Shown piece by piece: positions 10,223-23,580 of a stretch of 54,450 nt of DNA (the first letter of the stretch is position 1; every line of letters starts with the position of its first letter). The DNA is from Russula earlei (taxonomy: Eukaryota; Basidiomycota; Agaricomycetes; Russulales; Russulaceae). The notes under the pieces are model-generated. The model saw only the letters and a program-made list of their open reading frames with translations, was not told the origin of the DNA and made no database searches. The stretch covers positions 1 to 54,450 of the forward strand of contig JAGFNK010000356.1 of NCBI GenBank assembly GCA_025769875.1, given 5' to 3'. The position numbers and the translations under genes were made by a program.

Positions 10223-13200
10223 ATGGCTCTGCTCGAGACTCCATCAAGAATATGGCGCCGCATACAGGCAGATGAACAACACGACATGCCCTCTCTTCCT
10301 GAGGTTCCCGCGTTCGAGGATTCGAACGATCTGAACGCAACTACCACTTTAGAGGAGGGCCATCGATCCGATGTCCATCCCACCTCCCCTTTGCAATCGA
10401 CTCCCGCACCACCCTCCAACCAGAACACCATTCGCCTGCAGTCGAGCACCTCTAGCTCAGCCCGCTTTGCGCAGTCCATCGCGAGCCGTGCCAGTCGGTC
10501 TGGATCGGCCTTCTCCTCCTCGACGGGGAGCTTGTCCAAGCGCTCGCGGCTGTCTGTATCCTCACAGCGGTCAGATATCAGCTTTGATGACATCAGCGCT
10601 ATACCGTCGTATCCACAATCCAACGTGGTCGCCACAGACGGAACCGGTGTTGGAATCGGTGAGGACGGAGTGGAGGATGACATGTCGCTTGAGGAGGCTT
10701 TGCGCCCTCCCAGCGCCGGCGGTTCCCCCTTTCCGTTGGAGGACATGGCCGACAATGGACATTCAAAGCACAGCTATTCTGTCAGTCTCAGGTCAGAGCC
10801 CAAGGTTTGCAAAGTCCTCAGACTTGTCAAAGCCCCTTGACGAACCCATTGATTACAGACCAGTCCTTTCGACAGGATGCGAAATGTGTCGTTCCGAAAG
10901 CCTATCACTCGCATGCGTACGCCCTCTCTCACGCGGACGGTTTCCCCGTCGTCGTCTTCCTCGAATTCCACACCTCACACCAGCGAGTCGCCCGGACAGG
11001 CGCAGATGAACGATGCCCCGTCGCTTAGTGTGCTCTCCATTCCTCCCCCGCCAGAGGGCTCTGACGAGGGCGAGCCAATGTCGTTGAGCGATTTGCCGGT
11101 TCCTAGTGACGTCTCCGAATTGCAGGACTTGGAGGAAGATCTTGAGCAGGCACTCGACGACGAGCATCACCCGACGGGAGACACGGGTCAGGTCCAAAGC
11201 GTTGCAGGTTCTGGAGAACCTCAAGAGGAACTGGGCCCGACCTTTTCCCCTGGAGAACCGACAGCTCAACCCTGCTTTCCTCCGAGTATCGTTCATGTTT
11301 CAAGTGATCGCTTTGAGTCGCAGTCTCAGATGCTCTCGATGGCACAGTCGTCCCCGGTGCCATCTGTCACGTTTACACCGACGCCCGCATTCCCGCCTCG
11401 CCCCCGACCACGTTTCTTCCCGTCTGGCCTACCGTCGACACCCGCAGTCGCAACCGAACGCAGTGAGCTCGACAACAATGACTTGATCACTCCGTACGCG
11501 CGACGTCGCTCCTTCCTCATAGACGTTATCAACTCCACTGCTCGACCTCGATTTGCGCTGCCTACCCCACTTCCTCCACGCGTTATCCAACCTGCCGCGC
11601 TCGACGATGAAGATGACGATTCAATGTTGCCTGATTCGTCCAGCCGGCCTAGCGGCATGACGTCCATTGTCGAGGAGCCAGACAAGTCAGACACCACCGT
11701 CAAACCTTTCAACTCGGCCTTCTCTGGTTTCACACCCATCCCACGACAGCGCACGCGCACAATAGGCCGCCTTTCTCACCCTCTCTCGAGGGGTTGGACA
11801 GCGTCAGGGTCCGAGTCTGAGGAGGCTGGCGGGGGCGCATCTCTCGCAAGCACTCCGTCTTCGCATGATCTTACTGCGTACCCACGTGTAAATGCCTCAT
11901 TCGACCACGTTATGGGCTTGGGTGCTGGCGGGCCATGGGATCGGCCGCTTCAATGCCGGGAAGCTCAACGCGTATCTACATGGCCTCAACAGGCGTCTGC
12001 AGGAAGAGAGCGAAAGCCTATCGGGCCAAGTTGGACTCCTACGCAAAGAGAAAATCGCCCTTGCGGAGGCCAACGCAGCATTGCAAGAGGAGACGGAGCA
12101 CCTTCGACAGCATGCATTTACCACCGGCGCAGGTAGCCGAAGGTCGAGCGCTGGTCGTCGTCGTCTGAGCGACATTGTATCGACGTTGGGCGAAGTGAAG
12201 GAGGATGCGGGTGGAGAGGGATGGGACGAGGAAAGGATGGAAATGGAAACAGAGCTCGATGCGCTCCGTTCGGAGTTAGATGACTGTCGACGAGAGCGAA
12301 GGCGACGCAGTTACCGCGCTTGAAGCTGAGCGTGCCGAACGAACCCGGGACAAAGAACGCTGGCGCGAACGCATGGGCGAGGTAGAGCGCGGCGTCGAAG
12401 ATATCATCCACGACCTGGAGGCCAGGGCAGAGAAGGCAGAGGCCGTCGCCCGAGACGCCGCTGAAAAGGCCAATTTGCTCAAAGAACTTGAGAAGGCAGC
12501 TGAAGCGTGCTGAGGAGGAAGCCGAGCTCGCTCGAACGAGGGCCGAAATCGCGGAGAAGACGCTGGAGAGCCAAGGCGAGCCTGGGCGGCAAGCTCCTCG
12601 AGGCGAACGGTAAGCTGGCCGAGAGCACCGCCGCCCTGCACGACCTGCAATCTCACACGGAGCAACTCGAGGAAGAAATTGCCGAAGCTGACCAGCGCCT
12701 TCGGGACGAGCAGTTGCGTTACGAGAAACTCCAGGATGATCTCGACGTCAAAGACGCGAGAATGAGAGATCTGGAGCGCAAAATTTCCGGACAAGAGGCC
12801 GAGCTGCAAGAGAGAGAGCGCGAACTGCAGGACGCCAAGGCCTATATCACAGAGCTTGAGGCGGACGCTGGCCTGGCCATGGACCACATCGAGGCGCTAC
12901 TGCAAGAGGCTCGCGAGAAAGCCATCGGAGACGACAGCGTCATCCTGACCATCAAGCGAGAAAGCGCCGAGCTGGTGACGCAGCTAGAGGGTGCGCTGGA
13001 CGCCGCCGAACAGAAAATGCGCGCAGACGGCGACGTTATTGCCGACTTGCGGGGCCGAGTCGCGACACTCGAGCGCGAACGCGACCGTATGGAGAAGTCG
13101 CGCACCGACGAACGTAACGCCGAGCTAGAAGAGGCCGAGGACCAGATCGAGGCTCTCGAGCGTGAGCTCGACGACGCCCACCGCGAGATCGGCCGCCTAA

Positions 13201-15771
13201 ATAGCAATCTGGCTCAGTCCCCCGCACGGAAAGCGCTCGACCGGGCGCGGGACGCCAAGATCGAGATCTTGGAGAAGGAAAAGGAGGACCTGCAGGAACG
13301 CCTCAACAATCTCAAGCGGGACATGGCGGAGTGGAACACCCCAGGCAAGTTTGGCAACGCGAGTGGGATTTCGCCGATGCACCGCCAAGTGCTCAATATG
13401 ACGTTGAAGACGCCGAAAACTCCGGGTGCTCCCTTGAGAGATGTAAGTAATGTTTGCTATTTCACTCGGTCCGCGGACTCCTCACTTCTGGGATTGGGTC
13501 GTTCAGATGTCATGGCTGCACGCGTCTCCGTCAGATCCTTCAGTGGCGCCGTACATCGCAGAAATCCAACGCTTGGAAAGGGAACTCGGTCGAGCGAACG
13601 AGAGCATAGACGAGAAGCTGGATCGGCTTGAGAACGCTGGGTTCGGGAACGTGGAACTGGAGATGCGCCTCGACGATGAACGTGCAAAGACCGCTGCGCT
13701 TGAGGAGGATGTCGCCCGGCTCGACCGCCGCGAGGAACGCCGACTTCGCCGCCTGGGGAAGGCGAAATGCCCTCGTTGTCGCCACCACGTGGACCTGCGC
13801 GGCTTGAACCGTGTTGCAGATGGAGACGAGAGGTCGGATGATTTTCGCGACTTTTTCTCAAGGTGCCCTCGGCTGACACGTCGCTGAACAGCACCGTAGA
13901 TTTTTCTATGTTAAGCTACGCCTCCGAATCGACGCCGGCCAAGACTTCCGAGTCCCTCAAAGATGAGCTACAGGCCGTGAACCGAGAGCTCGCCTCGATG
14001 AAGAAGAAATGGAAGGAAGAACGGCAGCAGCTGCTTGGCGACAACGCCGTTCTCAAGGACGCTGCGATCCGTCTCAACGTCCAGATACAAGATGTCAAAG
14101 AGCGAGCCGAACAAAAAGAGCGCAGACAGGAGAAGGCGAGCACCGGCGTTCTCGGGGTGTGGTTTTCTCCTCGCTTTGTGAAATGCCCGCCTGATACCTC
14201 TTGATTCACAGGAGCTGGATGAGGCGAAACAGACGATAGCGGACTTGGAAGAGGACCTCAAAAACGAGCGCACCCGCCTGCGGGTCCTCACAGTCGAGCA
14301 GACCCGTGCTGAGCGCGAAAAGGAGAACGTCTTGCTCCAGTTGAGGAGAACCGAATCCGACATGGAAGATGTGAAGCTGCAACTGCAACGTATCAAGCGC
14401 AACAACAACGAGCTGGAGGGCGAGTTGCGTGGTGCGTTGCGTAACGAGCATCCTCGGTGACCCTTCGTAAATTCATGTTTGACAGCTAATGCTACCGCGG
14501 AGCAGAAAGCGCGCCTTCTCGAAGTCAAGGCTGAGGAAAACGCGGAGACCATCGAACACCTCAGACACGAACGCTCGCTTCTCGCAGCAGAACACAAGAA
14601 ATTACAACAACGCTTCAAAAAGGTCTCAGAGGTGCGTCCGTCTACACGCTTTACAATGCGTAGGATGTTGAGCGACGCCACACAGCAAATGGACAAGCTA
14701 AGGGAAGAGCAACGAGTATCTCAGAAGGCTCACAACGGCAGACGCCACGCACTTGACATGCAAAAGCTCGAGATCGAAGAGCTCAAAAAGGCGCTCGCTG
14801 ACCACGCCGACGCCTTGCAAGCCACAGAAGCGGCGCAGATCCGAGCGGCGGCAGCTCAAGCCCGAGAACGTGAGCAGGATGTCGTGGTGGCGACGCTAGA
14901 AGCAGACCTGGTCCGCGTACGGCGTAGTGCAGAAAGCCTCGGACGAGACTTGCGCGCCGAGCGAAAACGGCGGGAAGAGGAGATTGCGCGGCGCGATGCG
15001 GAACGCAAGGCGGAGAAGAGCCGGACTGGCCAAGAGGTCGAAAGGACGAGGAGGGAGCTGGAGAAGGTCCTGCGCGAAAAGAAACAGGCGGGAGCGGAAC
15101 TCAGGTTGTTGCATGAGCGACTTGGCCTGCTCGAAGGAGAAAAGAGGACCTGGGAACGACACAGCTGCGCCAGGTGAGTCGGCGCTGCATCCGATCTTGA
15201 CTGGGGTCTGCCTGACTAGGTACGTGATGGTGCAGCGACTCTATGCAGCAGCTCTCGGCCCTGCGCAACCAGCACCGACTCGAGTGCAAAGGGCTTGTGG
15301 TTCAGATACACTACTTGAAGGCCAAGTTCACGAGAGAGAACACTCTGCGAATGGACCTGAGCTATCAAAAACGATACCTCCTAATTCTCCTGAGTAGGCG
15401 AGAGCGCTGGTGAGTTTGTTCTGGGAAAGGAGGGGGACAGATAATAATTGATGATCTTGGTGGCAGCGAGGAGCATATACTTGCAATGATCGCAAAGATC
15501 ACTTCACCGATTCCCGGACCATCATCGCACAAACCACGGCGAAAGACACTTCGGGTTGTCGCGCGAGGCGTGGTGTTTATCCAGCGCATAAAGTGCGTGT
15601 TTTTGTGCCGTTCTCGTGTTGAAATATTTCTCATGTGTTGGTGAAAGACATGCAAGTGAGACTTGGCGTGCCCAATGTGCGCCGAAGCCTGCCATCAAGG
15701 CTGCGCTCGAGGACGTGCGCCGTCGAAGGAAGCAACAGACGACGTTGTTGCACTGCCACCCATCAAGTTAG
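10223..15771 (+). CDS. Spindle pole body protein, Pcp1/pericentrin (PACT domain) family
   Basis: The Ser-rich N-terminal exon (10223-10804) is followed by a large exon (10859-13442) of disordered sequence and then long coiled coils. Later exons start near 13507, 14212, 14486, 15236, 15467 and 15657 and end at a TAG at 15769. The C-terminus (about 15250-15600) carries the PACT signature: LECKGLVVQIHYLKAKFTRE, then LSYQKRYLLILL, EEHILAMIAKI and a basic VVFIQRIK tail. PACT proteins such as S. pombe Pcp1 anchor gamma-tubulin complexes at the spindle pole and centrosome. The reading frame slips by one base near 11945, 12293, 12494 and 12585, and the junction near 13840-13865 is unresolved; around 11945 a 55-bp intron (11909-11963) is the alternative. 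Family assignment is firm, the exact protein less so. Confidence 0.85.
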
Positions 15772-15878
15772 ACTATTATTATTATTTTAGTTGTTGCCCG
15801 GCCAGCCCACAGATGTTGTTGTATTACGCGCCGCCCCATATATGTATCACTTTGACTGCCCGTCCTATTCTATAAATC
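15772..15878. other. Short intergenic spacer, pcp1-like to VPS9
   Basis: Only 107 bp separate the stop codon of the spindle pole gene from the VPS9 start. The spacer has an ATT repeat (about 15776-15790) and must hold the terminator of one gene and the promoter of the next. Confidence 0.6.
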
Positions 15879-18559
15879 ATGAACATCCAACCCGTCGACT
15901 CCGTTCAGACCCTGCACATCGAAAACGCTCAGCAAGAATCAAACCCGTGGAGCGAAAGCGAGCTCACTCCACCCCTCGCGACCCAGGCCCTCCATACCCC
16001 GAGCCCAGACGCGCTCGAAGCTATCGCTTCGGCCGGGATCAAATCCGACGACTGTCGCGCACCAGGACCCAACTCTCATGTGGCACCAGCCGACGCCCTC
16101 AACACGTTCGATCCGCTGGCGCATCAGGAGGAACAGAGCGCTCGCGCAGCCTGGGCAAACGCGGAGGGCCACCCGCCACCCCTTCCTCCGAAGCAGGACC
16201 TCCCTCCCCCGCCTCCGCGAGAACCGGGAGCCACGCCTTCGTCCACGTCCACGTCCACGTCCACATCCTTTCCCTCCTTCTCCTCGTTCGCGCGCTCCTT
16301 TGCGCTCCCCTCCCTGCCCAACGTGAGCATATCTCTGGTCGCGGGGACGAGAGCGCGGCCGCAGTCTTTGGATACGGCGACCCTCGTGGCGACCCCTGTC
16401 CATCCGGTGACGCTGGCAAGCAGCGCGAGCGCATCACAGAATGACGCCGAGATCACTGCTCGCGGCTCTCCCAAGATGGTCGATCCCGCACCGCTGCCCT
16501 CCGCGGATGCCGTGCAGAGCGCCCTACGGAGAGACGATCTGTCGCAGGAGCGCGCCGGGAGCAAGGACAAGGATCCGCCGTTTGATTTCCAGAAGTTCTT
16601 GGACCAGATGAAGACCAAGAGCGCCGAACCCGTTGCTCGTTACCTACGATCGTGAGTCGCGCTTCATCAGTTGTTTAGCCCCTGCCCTCATCATGTTTTC
16701 GTCATCGCAGATTTCTGAATAACTTTTCCAAGCGTACTTTTACGGTCTCCGACCAGATCAAGCTTATCAACGACTTCCTCAGCGTGGGGATATGCTCTTT
16801 TTGAAACGATTGCTGCCGGGCTCATCCTATGAGTGTGTAGTTCATCTCGCAGAAGATGCGAGAAGCAGACGTTTGGAAGTCTGCTTCGGATGTAGAATTC
16901 GACAACGCAATGGAGGGCATGGAAAAGCTTGTCATGAATCGATTATATGACTAGTATGGGGCCGTCAACTCGCTCAGCTATACCCCTGCTCACGTCTGCT
17001 TTAGCACATTTACTCCACAACTAGCACGCGCAAATCCCCCACGACCGATAATGACTGACGATCTGGAACGCGATCGTGTTTTATCACAGCGGACGGCGCT
17101 CTTCGGATGGATTCAACCTGCTCACCTTGACGTTCCGACTGCGGAAGGCACAAATGGTTTCCTGTTATTCGCTCAACAAGGTCATTATGTTCGCGTCTCG
17201 TGAACCTTTCGACCTACTGACCGCGTCGTAGAATTGGTCAAAATAACTCACTATAAAGCCCCTCGAGATAAGCTGATCTGTATTCTAAATTGTTGCAAAG
17301 TTATCTTCGGTGTGCTCCTGTCTATTGCCTGCTGCCTTTCTCATATAACGGTGGAGACGGCCATAGGTCTAATACGACACTTGAACTCAGAGGAAAGCGC
17401 AGATACTTTTGTCCCCATACTGATATACGTTGTTCTCAAGGCCAATCCGGAGAACTTGCTGTCAAACGTGGAGTAAGTATATAATACAGCTCTGGGAATG
17501 GTTCTACATGGCTGTGCCTCGCAGGTTCATCAATCGATTCCGGAACCCGTCAAAGTTACAGAGTGAAGCTGGGTATTACCTGTCTAGTTTGGTTTGTCCC
17601 TTCTATCCCTTGTGTTAGGGCTCCGCCGAGAACTGACGTCCTTCGCAGATGGGTGCGGTTTCATTCATCGAAACCATGGATCATACGTCGTTATCCAATA
17701 TTACGCAAGAAGAATTTGAGAAGTACGCACTGAATCTTGTCACTTCTTCGTCGTGTGAAACGGTAGTCGTAGGAACGTTGAAAATGCCATCCAAACTCTC
17801 GCAGTCTCGCGATCGCAATCCCCACCTCTCCCGTCGTCCTCGTCTTCGTCGGGCTCATCGTCTCCTTCCGTCAATCCGAATCTCGCCACACCCCGTCGCC
17901 CACCCGCTCTTCCCATCGCAGTACCATCCCCCACACATTCACCGCATCAGTCAATACATGCCGGCGAAGAACCCGCAACGCCGCTTTCCCTCCCGAGCAT
18001 CGACGCACGGCGGTTCCTCCAACGCACCGGGGACTCGCTTTCCAAACCATTGAACGCCATCGGTCGCATATTCAGCGATGCGCTCGACGGTGCAGAAGAG
18101 GCACTGACGGCACAATTCACTCCTCCACAGACGCCTGCACAACAACCCCCGAAGTCGTCCGCACGTGATGTATCCGTGCCCCCGACGCCGTATCAACCCC
18201 GGGTGAGACGCGCCTCGCCTTCTCCGTCGTCTGCCCTCCCGCCTTCGTCACGCGCAGCCGTTGATGACACCCCCACGCTCTACCGACCACTAGCGGCTCA
18301 GGCGCAGACGTTGGCCGTGGCACAGAGCAGCTATCCTACCTCCAGGACCGGCACCCCCACGGCGGGATTGGACATCCCCGGATTGCAAGCCGAGATCGAC
18401 GCGGCACACTCGCGCGCCGTGGAGGCCGCGCGAGGGGTGCTGATTCAGATCTTCCCGGCCATCGATCGGGAAGTGATCGAATGGGTGCTCGAGGCGAACG
18501 AGGGAGACTTGGGACAGAGCATCGAGGCACTATTGGAGATCGGTGGGGGAGAGAGTTGA
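15879..18559 (+). CDS. VPS9: Vps9-type Rab5/Vps21 guanine nucleotide exchange factor with CUE domain
   Basis: Nine exons join in frame to about 748 aa: 15879-16651, 16711-16783, 16841-16953, 17005-17180, 17232-17309, 17367-17472, 17525-17591, 17649-17722 and 17773-18559. After a Pro/Ser-rich N-terminus, the helical bundle begins near FLNNFSKRTF. The VPS9 domain follows with KLICILNCCKVIFG, then ADTFVPILIYVVLKANPENL and EAGYYLSSLMGAVSFIE, including the conserved Asp of the catalytic DxFxP-like stretch. The last about 60 residues form a CUE domain (VLIQIFPAIDREVIEWVLE), as in yeast Vps9, which binds ubiquitin. The protein activates Rab5-type GTPases on endosomes. All splice phases fit and no frame problem was seen. 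Confidence 0.95.
16242..16264. repeat. ACGTCC hexamer repeat in VPS9 exon 1
   Basis: Several tandem hexamers encode an alternating Ser-Thr stretch in the disordered N-terminal part of the VPS9 protein. Confidence 0.6.
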
Positions 18560-19134
18560 GCTTTCATCACTGCCTGCGGGATGGATTTGTATTCCAAGGA
18601 CGGCGACCTCAGCCTCGGGGACGGGGAGTTGTTAGCAGCTCGATTTCGGACGGTTCCTTTAGAAAGGTCCACGTCCTGCGTCTGTGTCAATATCCATCCT
18701 CGTCCACTAATAGACATGGACAAACGGACGGACGAGTGAAAATGACCTTGCAACATAAGGGCAGAACACTGAGAGCACTAGCACTCACGGTGGGTACATG
18801 TCAATGTGCTGATGTTTAAAACACTGTTCTACTGTTCTGGTCCTCAAAACGATACATATACCGATAAGGTGATTGTACGTCCCAGGTCGCTGTTCACGTT
18901 CCAATTTTTCGGGTAGACGTGCTCGGTCAATTCAGTGAGTGGTTCGGGGGTGCCGTGAGCGTGAGATTTTGTTGATCAAACATCCCACCTAGTGTGTCAA
19001 TCGGACGATACGAGAGACCGCTAAGTTGTAAACGCCATAACAAAAAAAAACCTCCAAAAAACGGCGCCATATATATCCTAACGAAGCAAAAATAAGAAAA
19101 TTTATATCGTCCCTCTGCGGTATCGGTGCTCGGT
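18560..19134. other. Convergent intergenic region, VPS9 and hydrolase 3' ends
   Basis: Both neighbouring genes end here, so this stretch should carry two terminators. There is an A9 tract at 19044-19052. I see no further gene. Confidence 0.6.
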
Positions 19135-20893
19135 TCAAAGGCCGGATAACACATCACCTTTCCGTCCAGGTCCGCCTTGAATCTTCCCACCGTCCCCGGC
19201 CTCCTTGCACCCAAGACGTTCCTTCCCGACTTCTCCCAGCCAGCCGTTTATCAACTTCACGGGGGGTATCTGTCTAAGGCCAAAGGTCACGCCCTCGGCC
19301 GTCGCCCTGAACCACTCGAGGGCCGGCCGCCTGGCCCAACGATTAGCGGCTCCGCCGGACTGGAACCAGCCGAGGTGGCCGCCGCCGTGAGTGACGACGA
19401 TGGTGACCCACTGGTTGCGATCAAAGTCGAGGGGGACCCAGCTCGCGATCGGGTCGTCGTCCGAGTTGAGCGCGAGGAAGGGCACGCGAATCGCCTCGAG
19501 CTTGTCGTGGCTCGACGCGTACTTGTAGTACTCCCACTCGTCCTCGAAGGGGAACGGCGGGCGCGAGCCCGCGCACTGGATCGAGACGATCCTGTCGAAT
19601 TGGCGCATCAACAGCCGCTCGTTGGGCTTCGCCAGGAGCGTCGGGAGCGCTTGCGCGAAGGGCGAGTCCGGGAACTGACGTATCGAGTCGGCGTGCCGGG
19701 CGACGACTTTCTTCAGGTTGGTGCCGAGGCTCTTCGCGTAGGCGGTACGGGAGAACCAGGTGGCCTCAATACTGCGTAGAGCGCGATGCACCACGTCAGC
19801 ATGTTGCAGACGCATGTGCACAACACCGACTTACGTGCGTGCAGTTTTCACGGTGTCCCAGGGCTAAGCGGAGTTGTGTAAACGGCAGAAGGGTCAAGAA
19901 GTGAAAGGACCCATACACAAGCAAGTGCACACGCAGAAACAAGGCGGCAAGACTCGCCCTCTTCGGCGACATAGCGAGTTAGAATGTTGGCGCCAAGGGA
20001 GAACCCGATGCCGAGGAGAGGAGCATGGGGATACATGTGCGCAATATAATATATTGCCTGGCGGAAGTCGTCTGTGTGGCTGAGTCCGTAGAACTGAGGG
20101 CTTGTCAAGGGTACCCCTGCGCCTGCAGACGACAGCCGTGGCGGACTCTTCAGCGGCGGAGATACAAAAGGAATTGACCGAGCCGCCTACATCCTCGAAA
20201 GTTTACGACAGCAGCGCGGTATCCCAAGCCACCCTCCTCGACTGGCGCTATAGCAGGGGCAATGATGTTACGGACGTACGCTTCGTACGAGCCTGGTAGG
20301 GCTTTGAGTCAGGAACAGTCGTTCACGGCAGGCACTCGACAGACTATCAGCACACCTCCGGTGAGACCATGCAGGGCGACCACCACAGGCGTCGTGTCCT
20401 GGAATTCACGACCGCTGTCGGCCGGAGGGGTAAAATCAACGCCACTGTGAAGCAAACATTCAATCATATTCGTCAACTGTTTAGAATATCATCACAGACA
20501 GAGTCCCGCCATCTTTGAGCTTGAGAAGTTTCCTGCCGGAGGCTGATGTGAATCGCATCCAAAGCGAGAATGACACGTGTGGGCGAACCTGTCGTAAACG
20601 ATGGTGTCTACGCGAGTAAAGTCGCCGACGACTGCGTACCCGGTCTGCAAGTGACCGCTACATTGAGGTGAGTACGAGGCGATCGAGAAGAGGGTCCGAG
20701 CTCTTCACTTGAAAAGCCCCCAGGCGGGTTTGAAGGGTTTCAGCACGCTCGGACAGCGGTTCTCTATCAGCTCGCGGAGTGAGATCTTCTCCGACTGAGC
20801 AGGCGAATCACGTGTCTGTGTAACGAGTTGGGCAGGATTTTGCGGCCAAGCGACTTTGGAGCGTGAACTGGTGCCGAAGGGGAAAAGACCCAT
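19135..20893 (-). CDS. Alpha/beta hydrolase of the YheT/EMB8 (ABHD1/3) family
   Basis: Eight exons on the minus strand join in frame to about 449 aa: 20893-20709, 20657-20589, 20532-20500, 20444-20356, 20292-20191, 20122-19917, 19863-19835 and 19771-19135. The protein has the family's FNGHLQTGY start block, DFTPPADSG, HGLTGG (oxyanion region) and RGCAGVPLTSP. The nucleophile elbow is GFSLG; the acid is in LNSDDDPIAS and the histidine in THGGGHLGWF. These supply a complete Ser-Asp-His triad. Relatives include yeast Eht1/Eeb1, which make and cleave medium-chain fatty acid ethyl esters. The substrate here cannot be told. Length and introns look intact. Confidence 0.92.
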
Positions 20894-21180
20894 AACGGTT
20901 TCTTCGCAAGGTGGTTCGCGTCTGGTGAGCGAGGAAGTGCACCGCCTAAGGAAGAAAGTCCCAAGAACCGACGGAGGCAGGCTGCGCTGAAACTGAACCC
21001 GTTAGTGGCAAGGAGGGGTCAACCAGGGGTGCACATGAACTCTCGAGGTGTGCAATCCTTTTTAAACCCAATTTGAACCCAAATCCAAACTTAAGGAACC
21101 GAACCCTCACGGCGTCCTGTTTTTTTCAAAAACGCTCAGATACAAATCACGGGGTATCACGTAAGCGACCCAAGCATGTA
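20894..21180. other. Promoter-side flank of the hydrolase gene
   Basis: GC-rich host-like DNA becomes AT-rich near 21050-21180, the left edge of the second transposon island. No gene is recognised. Confidence 0.5.
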
Positions 21181-22740
21181 GTTTATTGCTGATCAAGTAG
21201 GTCAAGTAGGTCAAGTGAATGTAGCATCCATACACATATGAGCTATAGATAAGCTAATCTCATCTCATCTCAGTGTTTGCATGCAGGGCAAAACACTAGC
21301 ATATGTATCCACCTATAGATAAGATAATTTGCTCCCTGAAGTTGACAATCCCTGAGGCTGGGGTCATTGCTGGCATGATAATCTGTTCTCTACCATTCTC
21401 TACCATCAGCCAGAAAAGACCATTCTTGTGAATGAGAATAAAATGTAGTATTTTGTGTAGGGAGAAACACTGAGGACTTTGTCTAGCAAAAATAAGTTAT
21501 TGTTATTTTCACATGACTTTGTACTTCCCTTTTTTTAGATATTTTTGAGGGCAAAATATTGAATTGCTATATCTCAATCACTCCTCAATAGTGCTTTCAG
21601 GTCAGGTTGCATTGACTGCAAAAAACTGCTTGACTGAACCTGACCTGACTGATCATGAGTGAACTTTCAGTCAAGGTCAAACTGGATTGTAGAATGTCCA
21701 GTCACAGTCACATCAACTTTCAAGACTGATAAAAACTGGTCAAGACTGGTGTGCCTGGTGTGCCTGGGATTTCTGTCAAGATTTCATGGGTTTGAGGATT
21801 ATGGCCATAACTAGTCATAAGTAAAGCATGACTGGGAACATGTGCATGAGATTGTAAGGCTGGTTACCTGACCCTGTACCTAGTGAGTACCCAAGGAGAG
21901 AGAGAGCTGTCATGATCTTGAGAATCAGAAGCACGCATGAGTGAGACCAATCATGGGTGACCAACCCCAATCCAGCACATGCATAAGTTTGTTATGAGTT
22001 CTAAATTACTTAGTTACTATACATCTTGACTTGTTGATGAGGTTGATGATCATATGCTTGATCATCAATGCATACTTATTTTCTTGCAGATCTCAGGCTT
22101 GTATAGCCCGGATAGTTTATATATTTAAACCAGTAGTTAGTACTACCAGTTCCCCTCAATGATCGCTTATGCATGTGAGTCACTGAGGTATGTCTATTCA
22201 GTTATCGCACATATGTGCCATGGACTCATACCTAGATAGTGTTTATCTTATCTAGGTAATACATTATTAGTGATTGCTTACATGTGCGAGTCACTGAGTG
22301 TTTATCTTATCTAGACACTTTCTCATGCACATACGTCCACGCGCATGTCTGACCACCACACACACATTCACTCACAGACCCAAATAAAGACACTTTTATT
22401 CCCACCAGACTCCCTAATAAGTTTCAAGAGCCCCCATGAGAAGTTGGACACAGGCACAAAGAGGAGTTCTCAAGCCAGTCAGAGAAGGGGACACCAAAGC
22501 TTGCTTGTCATTCCAGAGGGTAAGTAAGTACAGAATACAGGGGAGTACAAAGGAAAATTGAAACACAAGGGAGCATAAAGATTGTCTATACTGCACACAG
22601 GGAAAAAAAATGCACATCTCAATGCATGAAAATTGTGCACACAGGAAAAGATGCATTGCCATCAGGGTTTCAGACCTTACACCTCCTGGGGGATTGAAAT
22701 TTTGAGCATCCCCATTCAAACCTTCTTGACTGAGCTTTGG
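21181..22740. other. AT-rich, CpG-poor repeat DNA
   Basis: No intact gene. At 21210-21225 a short GTCAAGTAG unit is repeated. The stretch at 21536-21850 resembles, partly inverted, the hairpin element and its flank at 26560-27020; shared blocks are CTGCTATATCTCAA-like and runs of CAAGACTGG/GGTCA words. Repeated TTTATCTTATCTAG words lie at 22240-22310. I take it as remnants of several elements. Confidence 0.5.
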
Positions 22741-23580
22741 CCTTGTGCATGCAGTCTTATCATCTCATTGCAGAAGGGGGATGGCAGGTGCTGAGGTGTT
22801 GTCACATGTTGAACATGGGCATGGTGTGGTGAAGCAGGGTGCATGGTGTGCTTGCAGCATGTCAAATGTGTCATCACACCTCATGGTGTTGCCAAGCATC
22901 AGCCATATTGGTGCTGTTGCTGCTGCTGTCAATACAGAGGTGATGGCAGCGGCAAGAGCAAGGGCAGTGGTGAGAGAGGGTGGAGGTGTGAAAAGGCATG
23001 GGCATGGGGCATGACTTGCACATTGCTTGTGCTGTCATCTTGTGGGCATGGCAATGAGGTCTTTGGCACTGCAGGTGGTGGCAGCACATGTGGATGCAAT
23101 GGAAGGGGAGGCATGGTGTGGTGTGGTGCTTGCATTGGCAGCATCTCCTATGGCAACAGCTGGCTGTGCTAGTGATATGGTGCACATGACTGAGGAAGCT
23201 GAAGCTGAAGTGGCAGAGGATGAGACTGGAATGGAGATGGGAGAAAAGAGGTGGCACCTGGATGAGTTGGGCCTGAGGCAGCAGGCATAGATGTGATGGT
23301 GGGAGTGGGTGATGTGGAGACTGGTGAGGAGAGCATTAGAGCAGACAATGCTGAGACAGTGGCTGGCCAGACAGAGACAGTGGTGTGGGATGGAGCTGCA
23401 ATAGGTGGAACATGTATGGCAACAACAGAGACAGCTGGCAATGAGACTACTGAGGTGATGATGGGAGATGTTGAGGAAGTGGTGGCAGCTGGTGATACTG
23501 CTGAGGGTGCAGGTGTAGCGAGCCACCATGGCTATGTGGAGTTCTTGAGGCTTGATCTGAGGGCAGGTATGAACTGAAGG
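22741..23580 (-). repeat. Second copy of the Ser/Pro/Ala-coding low-complexity segment
   Basis: On the minus strand this stretch reads like 5530-6540: Pro/Ser/Ala/Thr-rich frames with the same CCACCACCTGCAGTG and ACAAGA(C/T) words. By eye, similarity is about three quarters over 22990-23180. The stretch is CpG-poor. It is probably part of a dispersed element. Confidence 0.5.

Noticed and set aside
10371..11009. Long plus-strand frame of 212 codons overlapping the spindle pole gene
   Set aside because: It is an out-of-frame shadow of the Ser-rich exon in GC-rich DNA.
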